Shown here in pieces: positions 53,346-61,737 of a stretch of 64,000 nt of DNA. The stretch lies in contig NZ_AKJW01000011.1 of NCBI RefSeq assembly GCF_000282135.1, positions 57,546 through 121,545 on the forward strand. The letters run 5' to 3'. Source of the stretch: Herbaspirillum sp. CF444 (lineage in GTDB: Bacteria; Pseudomonadota; Gammaproteobacteria; Burkholderiales; Burkholderiaceae_D). The notes below the pieces were generated by a model. It worked only from the letters and a program-made list of their open reading frames with translations. It had not been told where the DNA came from and did not search any database. The first letter of the stretch is position 1. Every line of letters starts with the position of its first letter. The position numbers and the translations under genes were made by a program.

Positions 53346-54457
53346 GCCGCCTCCAGGGACTTGGTGGTGCTGATCAGGTAACGCACCTCGCGTGGCTGCG
53401 CATCGCGTGCGGCCTCTTCGTTTGCGGGCAGGAGCCACGCCGTCTGGCCCAGCCGCCAGGAATTGGCGTCGCGACGGCGCGACGGCTGCGCCAGAGGCAC
53501 GCCGCGCAGGCCGCTGGCGGCAACGTGCAACACGACCTCACAGTCCGCCAGCCGGTCTACGAGCAGACGCACCATGCCGTCAAGCAACTCAAAATGCGCT
53601 GTACCCGGCGGCCCGGATTGTTCTGATGATGGTTCCAGTTGGCGCAGCGCCGGTGGCAACAAACGGCAGAGGGCGTCGTAATCGGCTACGTTGATGTCGA
53701 GCCGAAACCTGGCTTGCTGGTCCCACACGCGACGGCCAGCGACGCTGGTGCGGCCGAGTCGATGATTGCGGCGTCCCAGCAGGCAGCGATCCTGTTCGTC
53801 GATCTCTTGCCATGCGCCGATGAAGGGCGTCAGCCGTACCGGCGCGCCCAAGGCCAGCGATAGCATGTGCACGATGGTCGAAGACTGTTTGCGCCGATTA
53901 GCCAGCAGGCCCGCCAAGCCCAGCCAATTACGGGCGGGCATTGGCATCTGGCTGGCCAGTTGTGGTTGCGACAGCCCCATTAGAGCCGCCATGCAGTGCG
54001 CCATGCCGGTTTGCTGGGGCGGGGCCTGGTGCAAGCCCATAGTGAGCTCCTGCTTCATCTGAAAACGCAGGATGTTGGCACGCTGGTTGAAAATGTCGAG
54101 GAAGTCGGACATGGCCGTGTAGCGCGCTGCAGCCAGTTCGCGCACCCATTCGGTGAACGATTCCGGCAAAGGGCCGATCACGCTGGCGATGCAAAAATTG
54201 GCGGTACTGATTTCAATCGAATGCGTGGCTACGCCATCGGCACGATCAGGGGTGGCCAACAATTTGAGCTGGGTGAACTCGCGCGCGGGAAAGGCCGCCG
54301 ACAAATCGGCGCGAAAACGCAGGCGTTCTCCCATGCGGGCGCCGTCATCCGACTCAGCCAACAACAGGCGCATCAACTGAAAGACGTTGAAGTCGCCGTA
54401 GTGGCGGAGCATGTGCTCCCTTACAGTGCGATCGCGACGCCGGATTGTGCTGGCCAT
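53342..54457 (-). CDS. tssG: T6SS baseplate protein TssG
   Basis: This 371-residue protein has the TssG features YGDFNVFQLMRLLLAE, RLRFRADLSAAFPAREF, an FCIASVIGPLPESFTEW segment, and a central RLTPFIGAWQEI with following R-LG---VAGRRVWD. It overlaps the 3' end of tssF by 37 bases. TssG joins two TssF copies and TssE in the baseplate wedge. Confidence 0.95.
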   Translation of the reverse strand: MASTIRRRDRTVREHMLRHYGDFNVFQLMRLLLAESDDGARMGERLRFRADLSAAFPAREFTQLKLLATPDRADGVATHSIEISTANFCIASVIGPLPESFTEWVRELAAARYTAMSDFLDIFNQRANILRFQMKQELTMGLHQAPPQQTGMAHCMAALMGLSQPQLASQMPMPARNWLGLAGLLANRRKQSSTIVHMLSLALGAPVRLTPFIGAWQEIDEQDRCLLGRRNHRLGRTSVAGRRVWDQQARFRLDINVADYDALCRLLPPALRQLEPSSEQSGPPGTAHFELLDGMVRLLVDRLADCEVVLHVAASGLRGVPLAQPSRRRDANSWRLGQTAWLLPANEEAARDAQPREVRYLISTTKSLEAA

Positions 54458-56259
54458 TGCTTTTGGCTTCCTTTGATGTTGCGTGTTTCCAGATTGACTT
54501 CAACCAGATGGTTTACACTGGCGTACATGCGCAAGAATTGCCGCAGCACCGAACAAAACAACACTGTGCTGCCGGCGCCGAAGTCAAGCGGCTCCATCAC
54601 CACGGTCAACTCGCTGCCCCGCACGAAACCGCGCCAGCCATCCTGGCCGACATGGCGCATGATGCTGCGGCTGCGCAATTCCTTGATGGCGTCAATCTGC
54701 TTGCGACCACTATCCTGATTGGAGCCTAAATGCAGGCGCAGGATGTCTTTGAGCGCGGACAAGGCGACGGCCCCGCCGTCGAGCGACAAATGATTCAGCG
54801 CCAGTTGGGAAACCATCGCCCACGGGCGATTGCCGATCTGCGCAGCGCTGTGATGCGGCGTCGGTTTGGTCAGCGCGCGCACCGCCGTCACAGGGCCGGC
54901 ACCCTCGAGATGCAGCGGACTTCCGGACATCAGGCGTTCGGGCAAGCGGCGGTTGGTGCATAAAGCACGGCCGCCGACGACTTCGTCGCCCGGCTGGCCC
55001 AGGTGGAATTCTTGGTCGAGGAAGGACACGAATATTTCGCTTCCCGACACATGCAAGGCTGTCGCCGATTGCCGGCGTGCCAGGTAGAAATAGTCTTGCT
55101 GCTCCAGACGTTCGAAGTTATCCATGGCGAAATAGGGCGCGATCGTGCGCGCCTTGCCGTCGCTGGAGAGCGACTCCAAGTGCTCGATGGTGTAAATCTC
55201 GCAATAGCGATGATTCTTCAAATCGCCCATCAAATGGTATTCGTAGCTGTTATGGTTCAGCGAGATCGGGTCGATGCGCTGAGAAAACAGATTTACCAGC
55301 GGTACGCAGTTCAGATACAAGGACGCGGCGCTTACATTGAGCGCCGCGTCGTAGGGGGTGTCCAGTACCAGTAGCAGGTCGAAATATTGATCGACCGCGC
55401 TGAAATCGAGCGTATCGAGTTGACTGATTTCAAAGAACAGGAATTTTTCGGGAAACGAAAAGTATTCCTGCAACAGGCGATAGCCGGGATGCGTATGAGG
55501 ATTGGTTTTGAGCAGAGCCTCCTCGGATTCCATGCCGAGCCAACGCAGTACCTCAGCGTCGAGCAGGCGGGGTGAGCGTGCCGGGTCGTAAGGCGTGACC
55601 GCAATCGCAGTCAGATGCAAGGCCAGCAATTCATACAAGGCAAGTGCATCGATGTGGGCATCATTGATAAAGAAACGCAGGCGTTGCGGCCCCTTGCCCT
55701 TGACTTGCAGGGCACCGATGCCGTCAGCACGCAAGCGCACCCGCAGCACTGACTGCGCCGCCGGCGTAGCGCCCAGAAAAGGATATTCTGCCGCCGCGGA
55801 AAAACTGATGTCGTCAATGCGCAAGGGGAGTAGCGGCGTATCGTAAGCGGTGACGAAGCGGCATTCGCTCTTCTGACCAAGATGATTGGCGGCCGCCGCG
55901 GTGATGGTGCGACCGCGCGCCAGCAATTGTTCTTTGGTGAAATCAGTGCCGTCGGGTTTGACATCGAGCTGGGCGACGAGCATGGCCGGTATCGGTGCTT
56001 CCAAATGAGGATATAAGAAGGACAATAGTGCGTTGGGCAGGTTGGCCTTGTCCTGCTCGACCTGATGGCGTAAGCGCGCGCCCAGAAACGCAAACGATTG
56101 CAATAGCAATTCGACTTGCGGATCGGTGGCTTCGCGCGCATTCAGGCCTAGCGTACGCGCCAGTTCCGGATGCTTTTCACTAAACAGCAGGGACTCTGTA
56201 CGCAGCGCCGCCAATTCCTGCCGGAAGCTGTTGTCGAGAGAAAAATTGCTTGCTTCCAT
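54421..56259 (-). CDS. tssF: T6SS baseplate protein TssF
   Basis: This 612-residue protein starts at ATG 56259 (MEASNF), preceded by GAGGAG; upstream in-frame codons overlap tssE and lack a site. The N-terminal FSEKHPELARTLGL, the VELLLQSFAFLGARLRHQ helix and YPHLEAPIPAML are typical of TssF (VasA). Later regions include GEVEL-like repeats and a conserved C-terminal FVRGSELTVVME. It forms the major part of the baseplate wedge. Confidence 0.95.
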   Translation of the reverse strand: MEASNFSLDNSFRQELAALRTESLLFSEKHPELARTLGLNAREATDPQVELLLQSFAFLGARLRHQVEQDKANLPNALLSFLYPHLEAPIPAMLVAQLDVKPDGTDFTKEQLLARGRTITAAAANHLGQKSECRFVTAYDTPLLPLRIDDISFSAAAEYPFLGATPAAQSVLRVRLRADGIGALQVKGKGPQRLRFFINDAHIDALALYELLALHLTAIAVTPYDPARSPRLLDAEVLRWLGMESEEALLKTNPHTHPGYRLLQEYFSFPEKFLFFEISQLDTLDFSAVDQYFDLLLVLDTPYDAALNVSAASLYLNCVPLVNLFSQRIDPISLNHNSYEYHLMGDLKNHRYCEIYTIEHLESLSSDGKARTIAPYFAMDNFERLEQQDYFYLARRQSATALHVSGSEIFVSFLDQEFHLGQPGDEVVGGRALCTNRRLPERLMSGSPLHLEGAGPVTAVRALTKPTPHHSAAQIGNRPWAMVSQLALNHLSLDGGAVALSALKDILRLHLGSNQDSGRKQIDAIKELRSRSIMRHVGQDGWRGFVRGSELTVVMEPLDFGAGSTVLFCSVLRQFLRMYASVNHLVEVNLETRNIKGSQKQWPAQSGVAIAL

Positions 56260-56269
56260 CCTGTGCTCC

Positions 56270-56647
56270 TCAATGCGACGGCAACTCGAAATGGAATACA
56301 TCCGATTCATCGCTTGCACCAATCAACCCGGACACGGCAAGGCGATAAGGGCTGGCGCTGTCACCGCTGGGCACAATCTGTACCTTGGCGATGCGCAAGC
56401 GCGGTTCATAGCGCGCGATCAGTCGTGCTATCCGGGCGGCATACTGCTCCAGTCGCAGCTTGTCGTTGGCACCTAGTTCGACCACGCTATGCACGCCGAA
56501 ATCGAGCAAGTCGAGATCGGCGCCGGCCGCTACAAAACGGGCCCCGACCAGGCGCTGGATTTGCGCATGGATGGCCTCGCGCAGGTCGAACTGCGAGGTT
56601 CCATTGAACGATGGTGGCTGCGCCAGACGTTCGAGCAAGAACTGCAT
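56270..56647 (-). CDS. tssE: T6SS baseplate protein TssE (gp25-like)
   Basis: This 125-residue protein has GGAGG just before its ATG. It is a gp25-like lysozyme-fold baseplate protein, with LDFGVHSVVE and the family's ARYEPRLRIAKVQIV strand-helix, where the Glu-Pro-Arg stretch is conserved. It starts sheath polymerisation at the baseplate. Length is normal. Confidence 0.92.
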   Translation of the reverse strand: MQFLLERLAQPPSFNGTSQFDLREAIHAQIQRLVGARFVAAGADLDLLDFGVHSVVELGANDKLRLEQYAARIARLIARYEPRLRIAKVQIVPSGDSASPYRLAVSGLIGASDESDVFHFELPSH

Positions 56648-56704
56648 AAGACCTCCGATGAACCTGAAATACCGCGCCTGCCGGGTGCCGACCGTACAGA
56701 CAGC

Positions 56705-57262
56705 TTATGGATTGGACGAGAACTTGCCGGCGATCGGCATGTTCTTGGCCAAACTCCATCCCGCAGTCTTGACGCCCTTGGAAGACATGTCGTTGAGCTG
56801 CAATGTATGGGTCCAGATTACTTCGGTGAAGTTGAGCTTGAACTGCTCGGTCGGCATGTCGTTGGGATGGGTCTGCAGCTGGATTTCGCTGATGAGGGCA
56901 TCCTTGAGCTCGATCTTGATGATGTTCATGGTCTTGCCGCCCGACTCGCGCGCAATGTAGATGGTGCTGGGCGCGCCGGCGCCGGTGCCGAGCAGCTTGG
57001 CGCCGAGGCAATATTCATACAGTTTCACCGAAGTCTGGTCGACGTATTTGACCAGGGTGAATTCGGTGATGATGGGGCGACCCGAAGTACGGGCGTTGTT
57101 ACTGACATCGGTGGTGACTTGTTGCTTCATGCCCTGGTGCAGCGACACCAGTTCAATGCACAAGCCGGTCGGGCCATCGGCCACCCAGCCGCTGTTATCG
57201 ACCTGGCTGCCGTCGCCGCTCAGGATGCTTTGATCGCCTGGCTGGAAAAGAATCAAATCCAT
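56705..57262 (-). CDS. hcp: T6SS inner-tube protein Hcp (TssD)
   Basis: This 185-residue protein is preceded by AAAGGAG. It shows Hcp family features: an N-terminal beta strand, the central RPIITEFTLVKYVDQTS, and a TMNIIKIELKDALISEIQL segment with a later EQFKLNFTEVIWTH. Hcp hexamers stack into the expelled tube and bind small effectors in the lumen. It lies between the sheath gene and tssE. Confidence 0.95.
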   Translation of the reverse strand: MDLILFQPGDQSILSGDGSQVDNSGWVADGPTGLCIELVSLHQGMKQQVTTDVSNNARTSGRPIITEFTLVKYVDQTSVKLYEYCLGAKLLGTGAGAPSTIYIARESGGKTMNIIKIELKDALISEIQLQTHPNDMPTEQFKLNFTEVIWTHTLQLNDMSSKGVKTAGWSLAKNMPIAGKFSSNP

Positions 57263-57294
57263 GACAACTCCTTTGAGATAAAAAGTTTTCCGAG

Positions 57295-59664
57295 TTATTT
57301 CGGCAGATTGGCCACCAGGCGAATCGATGTGGTGAGTTCTTCCAATTGGAAGTGCGGTTTGAGGAACACCGTCGCGCGATAGGCGCCTGGTTCACCGGGT
57401 ACGTCGGTGACTACCACGCGGGCTTCGCGCAAGGGATAGCCGGCCTTGGCTTCCTGCGAGGCGTTGTCGTCCAGCAGCACGTAGTTGGAAATCCAGCTGT
57501 TGAGGTAATCCTCGACGTTGCCGCGGGTCATAAAACTGCCGATCTTGTCGCGCACCATTACCTTGATGTAGTGCGCGAAGCGCGAAGCAGCCAGCATGTA
57601 GGGCAACATCGCGGAAATCTTGGCGTTGGCATTGGCCGAATCGGAGAAATATTTTTTCGGTTGGTTGGTGGTCTGGCCGCCAAAGAATGCAGCCTGGCCG
57701 GTACCCTTGCGATGGCACAACGAGATGAAGCCCAGATCGTTGAGTTCTTTTTCGCGGCGATCGGTGATCGAGACCTCGGTCGGGCAAAATAGCTCGATGC
57801 TACCGTTGCTGGACGTGTAGGTGTAGCTCGGCAATCCTTCAACCAGGCCGCCGCCTTCGACGCCGCGGATGGCGGCCGTCCAGCTGTACAGGGCGAAAGC
57901 ATTGGTGATGCGTTGGCCCAGCAGATAGGCTGGATTACCCCACAGGAAATGATTCGGTTCCGGATCGGGATAGCTGACCGGTTCGCCGCTCTTGTCGTAG
58001 ATCGCGACGGCACCGTCGCCGCCGACATGTTCATCAAAATTGATGCCGTCGCAAGGCGTCGTATTGCGCTTGCTGGCGGCGCCATAGGGCAGACGCAGCA
58101 GAGCGCGCGGCAACACCAGCGAGACATAGCGGGCGTCTTCCAGATCGCGGAAGGCTTGCCAGCCCGCCATGTCGGCGCCTTCGAAGATCTTTTGCAGGTC
58201 ACGTGGCTTGTCGAGTTTGTCGAAGCCGCTCAGGTGGAACAGTTCTTCTGACGCTTGCGCAATAAAGGGGGCGTGCGCGGCAGCGGCCACTTCGGCCATC
58301 TTGGAAATGAAGTCGATGTCGTCGCCACTATTGCCTATCTTGTAGTCACCGATCAGCAAGCTGTAGGGATTGCCGCCGAAGGTACCGTACTCGGCTTCGT
58401 AGACCAGCTTGAACAGTCGGCTCTGATCAAACTCGACCGCCTTCATCATGTCCTTGCGCAATTCATCCTTGGTGGCGTTGAAGACGCGCAGTTTGAGCAT
58501 GGCGCTGGTTTCGGTGTTCATGACCAGGTAGTGCAGGCCACGCCAGGTCGCTTCCATGGTCTTGAAACTGTCGCAATGCATGATGGAGGACAGCGCTTCG
58601 CTGAGCCGGCGATCGATCTGGGCCACCAGTTCGTCAATCACCGCGACCGAACCGCGTGCGGTGGCCAGGATGATTTTGTTGGCGCCTTCCTGGCGCTCCT
58701 GTTCCTTGGCGTGGGCGGCGTCGATCTTGTGCTGCAATGCGTCCAGGGCAGCTTGCGCCAAATCCACTGGCGCCTGGGCCTTGGCCAGTGCTGCGTCGGC
58801 AGCGGTGGCGGCGCCTTGCGCGGTGACCAGTGCGGCGTCTGCTGCAGTCGAAGCGGTTTTCTTCGCGTCATCGGCATCAGGTGCTGCAGCTGCTTGCTTG
58901 GCGGTGTCTGCCGCGGCCTGCGCCGCAGCGACGTCGGCTTTTGCCTTGGTGGCGGCAGTCGCTGCAGTCGCGGCGGCGGCCTTTGCATCAGCAAGTGCTT
59001 TTTGGGCGGCGCTGACGTCGTCGCTGGCTGCAGGCGGCGCCACAAAGTAAAGATTAAGCTGAGTCACAAAAGGAGTAAGCAGCAACGAGGCCTGATCAGT
59101 CGTAACATTGTTGCCGTCGGCGATCTTGCTGCTCCAGTCGGCAAGCGGTGCGCCCAGGGCCGTATTTGTATCGGTTCCGCCCGACTTCAAGGTATCGATG
59201 ACGGCATCGAGTTGCACTTCGATGCTATCGCTGGCTTCTGCCTTGGCCTGCAATTCACGCACCAGGCCGCGTGACTGGTAGAGACTGCTGAGCGAGGGAA
59301 GCGCCTGGATCACATTTAGCGGATCGAAGGCCTCAATGTTGGAAAAGGTCAGCTGATTGTCTTTGGCGTCGACCAGCAGATCGTGCAGGGCGACATCGTC
59401 CAGTTTGGCCTGTGTCAGCGTGGCGCAAGGCGCAATGGTCGCCATCACGTCGTTGAAGTTGTCACGGTCGATATCGACCAGCGTACGCGCCTTGAGCAAG
59501 GGATACTCGACGGCAGGGTCGCGCTGCCCCTTCAGATCGGCGAGGATGCCGACGATGAACGGCAGCTCCTTTTTCTCCAGAGCGCCTCCCGTTTCGACAT
59601 CGTAGGTAATTTTCACCCGGGGAGGGCGGACACGCAGCAGCTTTTTTTGAATGCTTTCACTCAT
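57295..59664 (-). CDS. tssB-tssC: Fused T6SS sheath protein TssB-TssC (VipA-VipB)
   Basis: This 789-residue protein has AGGTGAG before its ATG. Residues ~1-165 are TssB (RVRPPRVKITYDVETGG, ELPFIVGILADLKG). Residues ~207-324 are an Ala-rich, coiled-coil-like linker built largely of A, K, D, T and Q. Residues ~325-789 are TssC (MEATWRGLHYLV, then YGTFGGNPYSLLIGDY, and a C-terminal EARVVVTDVPGEPGAY). Normally TssB and TssC are separate genes, but here one uninterrupted frame encodes both. A frameshift artefact is unlikely because the linker is long and in frame. It is the first gene of the operon, below the sigma-54 promoter. No clpV/tssH gene is present in the window. Confidence 0.94.
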   Translation of the reverse strand: MSESIQKKLLRVRPPRVKITYDVETGGALEKKELPFIVGILADLKGQRDPAVEYPLLKARTLVDIDRDNFNDVMATIAPCATLTQAKLDDVALHDLLVDAKDNQLTFSNIEAFDPLNVIQALPSLSSLYQSRGLVRELQAKAEASDSIEVQLDAVIDTLKSGGTDTNTALGAPLADWSSKIADGNNVTTDQASLLLTPFVTQLNLYFVAPPAASDDVSAAQKALADAKAAAATAATAATKAKADVAAAQAAADTAKQAAAAPDADDAKKTASTAADAALVTAQGAATAADAALAKAQAPVDLAQAALDALQHKIDAAHAKEQERQEGANKIILATARGSVAVIDELVAQIDRRLSEALSSIMHCDSFKTMEATWRGLHYLVMNTETSAMLKLRVFNATKDELRKDMMKAVEFDQSRLFKLVYEAEYGTFGGNPYSLLIGDYKIGNSGDDIDFISKMAEVAAAAHAPFIAQASEELFHLSGFDKLDKPRDLQKIFEGADMAGWQAFRDLEDARYVSLVLPRALLRLPYGAASKRNTTPCDGINFDEHVGGDGAVAIYDKSGEPVSYPDPEPNHFLWGNPAYLLGQRITNAFALYSWTAAIRGVEGGGLVEGLPSYTYTSSNGSIELFCPTEVSITDRREKELNDLGFISLCHRKGTGQAAFFGGQTTNQPKKYFSDSANANAKISAMLPYMLAASRFAHYIKVMVRDKIGSFMTRGNVEDYLNSWISNYVLLDDNASQEAKAGYPLREARVVVTDVPGEPGAYRATVFLKPHFQLEELTTSIRLVANLPK

Positions 59665-59878
59665 GATCTCACCTCAATCTAAAGTCATTTGTATAAAACG
59701 GCCGTCGTATTAATCGATGACCATGTCCGGTACGCCGGATGTCGGATAAATCAAAACACTTCACCGAGCCTCGACAAGAAGATCTCGGACAAGCACCGCC
59801 ATCGAATCGGCCGTTCACAATGGCTTGACGTTTTCGTGCCAACAATTCAAACGATCGCCAAATTCGTCTCTCTATCTT

Positions 59879-59894
59879 TGCAATCGCCATGCCA
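59879..59894 (-). promoter_or_regulatory. Sigma-54 (-24/-12) promoter for the T6SS operon
   Basis: Read on the minus strand this is TGGCATG-GCGA-TTGCA, matching the sigma-54 consensus with GG and GC separated by ten bases. It lies about 215 bases upstream of the tssB-tssC start and points at it. The local activator at 30384-31424 is the natural partner. Confidence 0.85.
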
Positions 59895-60139
59895 AGTCAT
59901 CGCGAATTGCTAAGCTCATGATTTTTATGGAATTTTTATTTTTCGATCGAGGAGTGCTGGGTAATAAAACGCCCATCTGAAAGCGCCGTCAATTCACTGT
60001 TTTCATAGGCGGCAAAAGGCCGGCGGCACGGGTGATAAAAACAACCAAGGTGGGTATTTTTTGCCCTCGGAAGAATGTCATGAAGCGCTGCCTGGAAATA
60101 TCAAACAGCAGTCGGCGACAGTCAATATCAAGGCTCGCC

Positions 60140-60380
60140 ATGAGCCTCCAGCAATTCACCGACGCCGAACATGCCTTCGTCAAGGATGGCGGCCGCAGCC
60201 AGGAAATGTCCGAAGTCGCTACGGCGCGAGAAGAGCGTCCATATCATCTCGGCACCGATGGGAATCTCTACCTACGATCTCAAAATGCATTGGTACAGGC
60301 GCTTCCACAAGGATTCGAAAATAGTCTGGTTGCGCTCGGCGGTGCTCAAGTTGTTTAACGGTACGGCGGATGAAAAATGA
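60140..60380 (+). pseudogene. LysR-type regulator remnant (C-terminal part, frameshifted)
   Basis: Two reading frames together give the end of a LysR-type regulator (NodD/NahR-like). MSLQQFTDAEHAFVKDGGRS (60140-60200) corresponds to the middle of the ligand domain. ISAPMGISTYDLKMHW and RRFHKDSKIVWLR (~60245-60335, another frame) correspond to the C-terminus. The intervening ~70 residues and the N-terminal helix-turn-helix are missing, so it is a pseudogene. A perfect intrinsic terminator follows about 40 bases later. Confidence 0.65.
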
Positions 60381-60420
60381 TGCGGGCCATGACGGCAGCC
60401 AGCAAGAACTGAGAAACCAG

Positions 60421-60443
60421 CCTCCGTATCGGAGGTTTTTTTT
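60421..60443 (+). terminator. Intrinsic terminator
   Basis: A 6-base perfect stem, CCTCCG-TAT-CGGAGG, is followed by eight T on the plus strand. It lies just downstream of the LysR remnant and probably was its terminator. Confidence 0.85.
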
Positions 60444-60686
60444 CGACGGTCGTATCGATGGTGGGGCAGGGCGATCGCCTTCATCGGACTGCGCAAAAGA
60501 GAAAGATACCGGGAGGTTTGGAGGGATTCAAAACATACCTGGAACGATTCACTCCAAATAGCGAAAGAAAGGTCGCGATCCAAATTCGATTGGCGTCAGC
60601 GAATAACTTATTCGAATTTATTCTAAAAAAATTACGTAACTTTTGTTGCGTTTTGCATGATATTGAGCAACTATTCTTCGATAGTT

Positions 60687-60705
60687 AATGAGAATCATTG
60701 TTATT
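60687..60705. promoter_or_regulatory. Fur box upstream of the ECF sigma gene
   Basis: AATGAGAATCATTGTTATT matches the Fur consensus core (AATGAxAATCATT). It lies ~30 bases before the sigma-factor start, so Fur with iron would repress transcription. Confidence 0.8.
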
Positions 60706-60733
60706 TTCATTAGTATTTTTGAAGGAGCAAGCA

Positions 60734-61240
60734 GTGTCGCCAGACCATGCCGGTACGGATTTATGTGCCGAATTTATCGCTTGCCGAAGTCAGTTGCGGG
60801 ATGCGGCTGCGCGCATCTTGGGGGGCCGCGAGCGCGCCGAGGATGTGATCCAGGATGCCTATTTCAAGATCGCCGAAGTGTCGGCAGAGACCGAGATCCG
60901 CGAGCCGATTGCCTTCCTGTTTCAGGTGGTGCGCAACCTCGCCATCGACCGCCAGCGCCGTCTGTCGATGGAGTCGGTGTTCTTTGCGGAGGAGGACGAC
61001 GGCATGCAAGTTTGTTCCGGCGCCAACGGCCCCGAGGCTACCGTTATTTCACGAGAAACCCTGGCGCGCGTGATCGCGGCCTTGTCGACGCTGCCTGCGC
61101 GCACCCTCAGCGCGTTTGAGATGCACAGGCTGGACGGTTGCACCCAGAAGGAGGTCGCTGAAAAACTGGGCGTCTCGACCACGCTGGTCAACTTCATGAT
61201 CCGCGATGCCTTGAATTGTTGTCGCGAGATTATGTTGTAA
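60734..61240 (+). CDS. ECF sigma factor, iron-starvation type (OrbS/PvdS/FecI-like)
   Basis: This 168-residue protein starts at GTG 60734, with AGGAG six bases upstream; an earlier ATG at 60698 overlaps the Fur box and has no site. Region 2 is visible (AEDVIQDAYFKIAE, then IAFLFQVVRNLAIDRQRR), as is region 4 (ALSTLPARTLSAFEMHRLDGCTQKEVAEKLGVS). No FecR-type anti-sigma gene follows, as with OrbS and PvdS, which are controlled mainly through Fur. An OrbS-type promoter directly upstream of mbtH indicates that this factor drives the siderophore operon. Confidence 0.92.
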   Translation: MSPDHAGTDLCAEFIACRSQLRDAAARILGGRERAEDVIQDAYFKIAEVSAETEIREPIAFLFQVVRNLAIDRQRRLSMESVFFAEEDDGMQVCSGANGPEATVISRETLARVIAALSTLPARTLSAFEMHRLDGCTQKEVAEKLGVSTTLVNFMIRDALNCCREIML

Positions 61241-61336
61241 CGGCTGCCGCCAACCACCTGATCGGTACTTTGTCGCGGGTCAGATTCAGAGCCATGCAGC
61301 GAAATAAAAATATTTTCTAAAAATCGCTGAATTCCT

Positions 61337-61361
61337 TAAATTTCCACGCACTTGAATCGTC
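61337..61361 (+). promoter_or_regulatory. OrbS/PvdS-type ECF promoter (TAAA-N17-CGTC)
   Basis: TAAA at 61337-61340 and CGTC at 61358-61361 are separated by exactly 17 bases, the spacing of Burkholderia OrbS promoters (TAAAT-N16-CGT for PvdS). It lies ~140 bases upstream of mbtH and just before a Fur-box-like palindrome. Confidence 0.8.
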
Positions 61362-61365
61362 ATGT

Positions 61366-61384
61366 AATAAGAGTGATTCTTATT
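61366..61384. promoter_or_regulatory. Fur-box-like palindrome upstream of mbtH
   Basis: AATAAGA-GTGAT-TCTTATT has perfect 7-base arms and resembles the Fur consensus. It overlaps the expected transcription start of the OrbS-type promoter. Confidence 0.6.
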
Positions 61385-61500
61385 TATCGGCAGCCTCAAG
61401 GCCTTGCGCCGCGAGCCGTCATCAGTCTCCGCGCCAGCGCGCGGGCGCTGGAGAATCGCGCCAGATAAAGATTCATGTAGACGTTGCAAAAGGAGATGCG

Positions 61501-61737
61501 ATGAGTTGGGACGATGCAAATGCAAGCTTCAAGGTAGTCATCAATCACGAGGAGCAGTACTCGATCTGGCCATCGTACAAGAGCAGTTTGCCGGGTGGCT
61601 GGCGTGAGGCCGGCAAGGAAGGCAATAAGGAAGAATGCCTGGCCTACATCGACGCGCACTGGACCGACATGCGACCGCTCAGCCTGCGCAAGGCCATGGA
61701 AGGGCAGGTCACGGCGCAGGGCAATTTATCGTCATGA
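61501..61737 (+). CDS. mbtH: MbtH-like protein
   Basis: This 78-residue protein starts at ATG 61501 after AAGGAG. It has the family signature: F-x-V-INHEEQYSIWPS, followed by LPGGWREAG and a C-terminal IDAHWTDMRPLS, including the conserved tryptophans. MbtH proteins bind and support NRPS adenylation domains. It is the first gene of the iron-regulated operon and overlaps the thioesterase gene by ATGA. Confidence 0.97.
   Translation: MSWDDANASFKVVINHEEQYSIWPSYKSSLPGGWREAGKEGNKEECLAYIDAHWTDMRPLSLRKAMEGQVTAQGNLSS

Larger units (their letters stand above)
59665..60686. other. Intergenic region between the T6SS and siderophore operons
   Basis: About 1 kb without an intact gene. It holds the leader and sigma-54 promoter of the leftward T6SS operon, a LysR-type pseudogene on the plus strand, and an intrinsic terminator. 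The rest (60444-60660) is AT-rich, with no recognised features. Confidence 0.6.

Noticed and set aside
60272..60583. Minus-strand frame of 103 codons between the T6SS and siderophore operons
   Set aside because: It is antisense to the LysR remnant and terminator and has no family features.
60698..60733. Upstream ATG for the ECF sigma gene
   Set aside because: It overlaps the Fur box and has no ribosome binding site, whereas the GTG at 60734 has AGGAG at ideal spacing.
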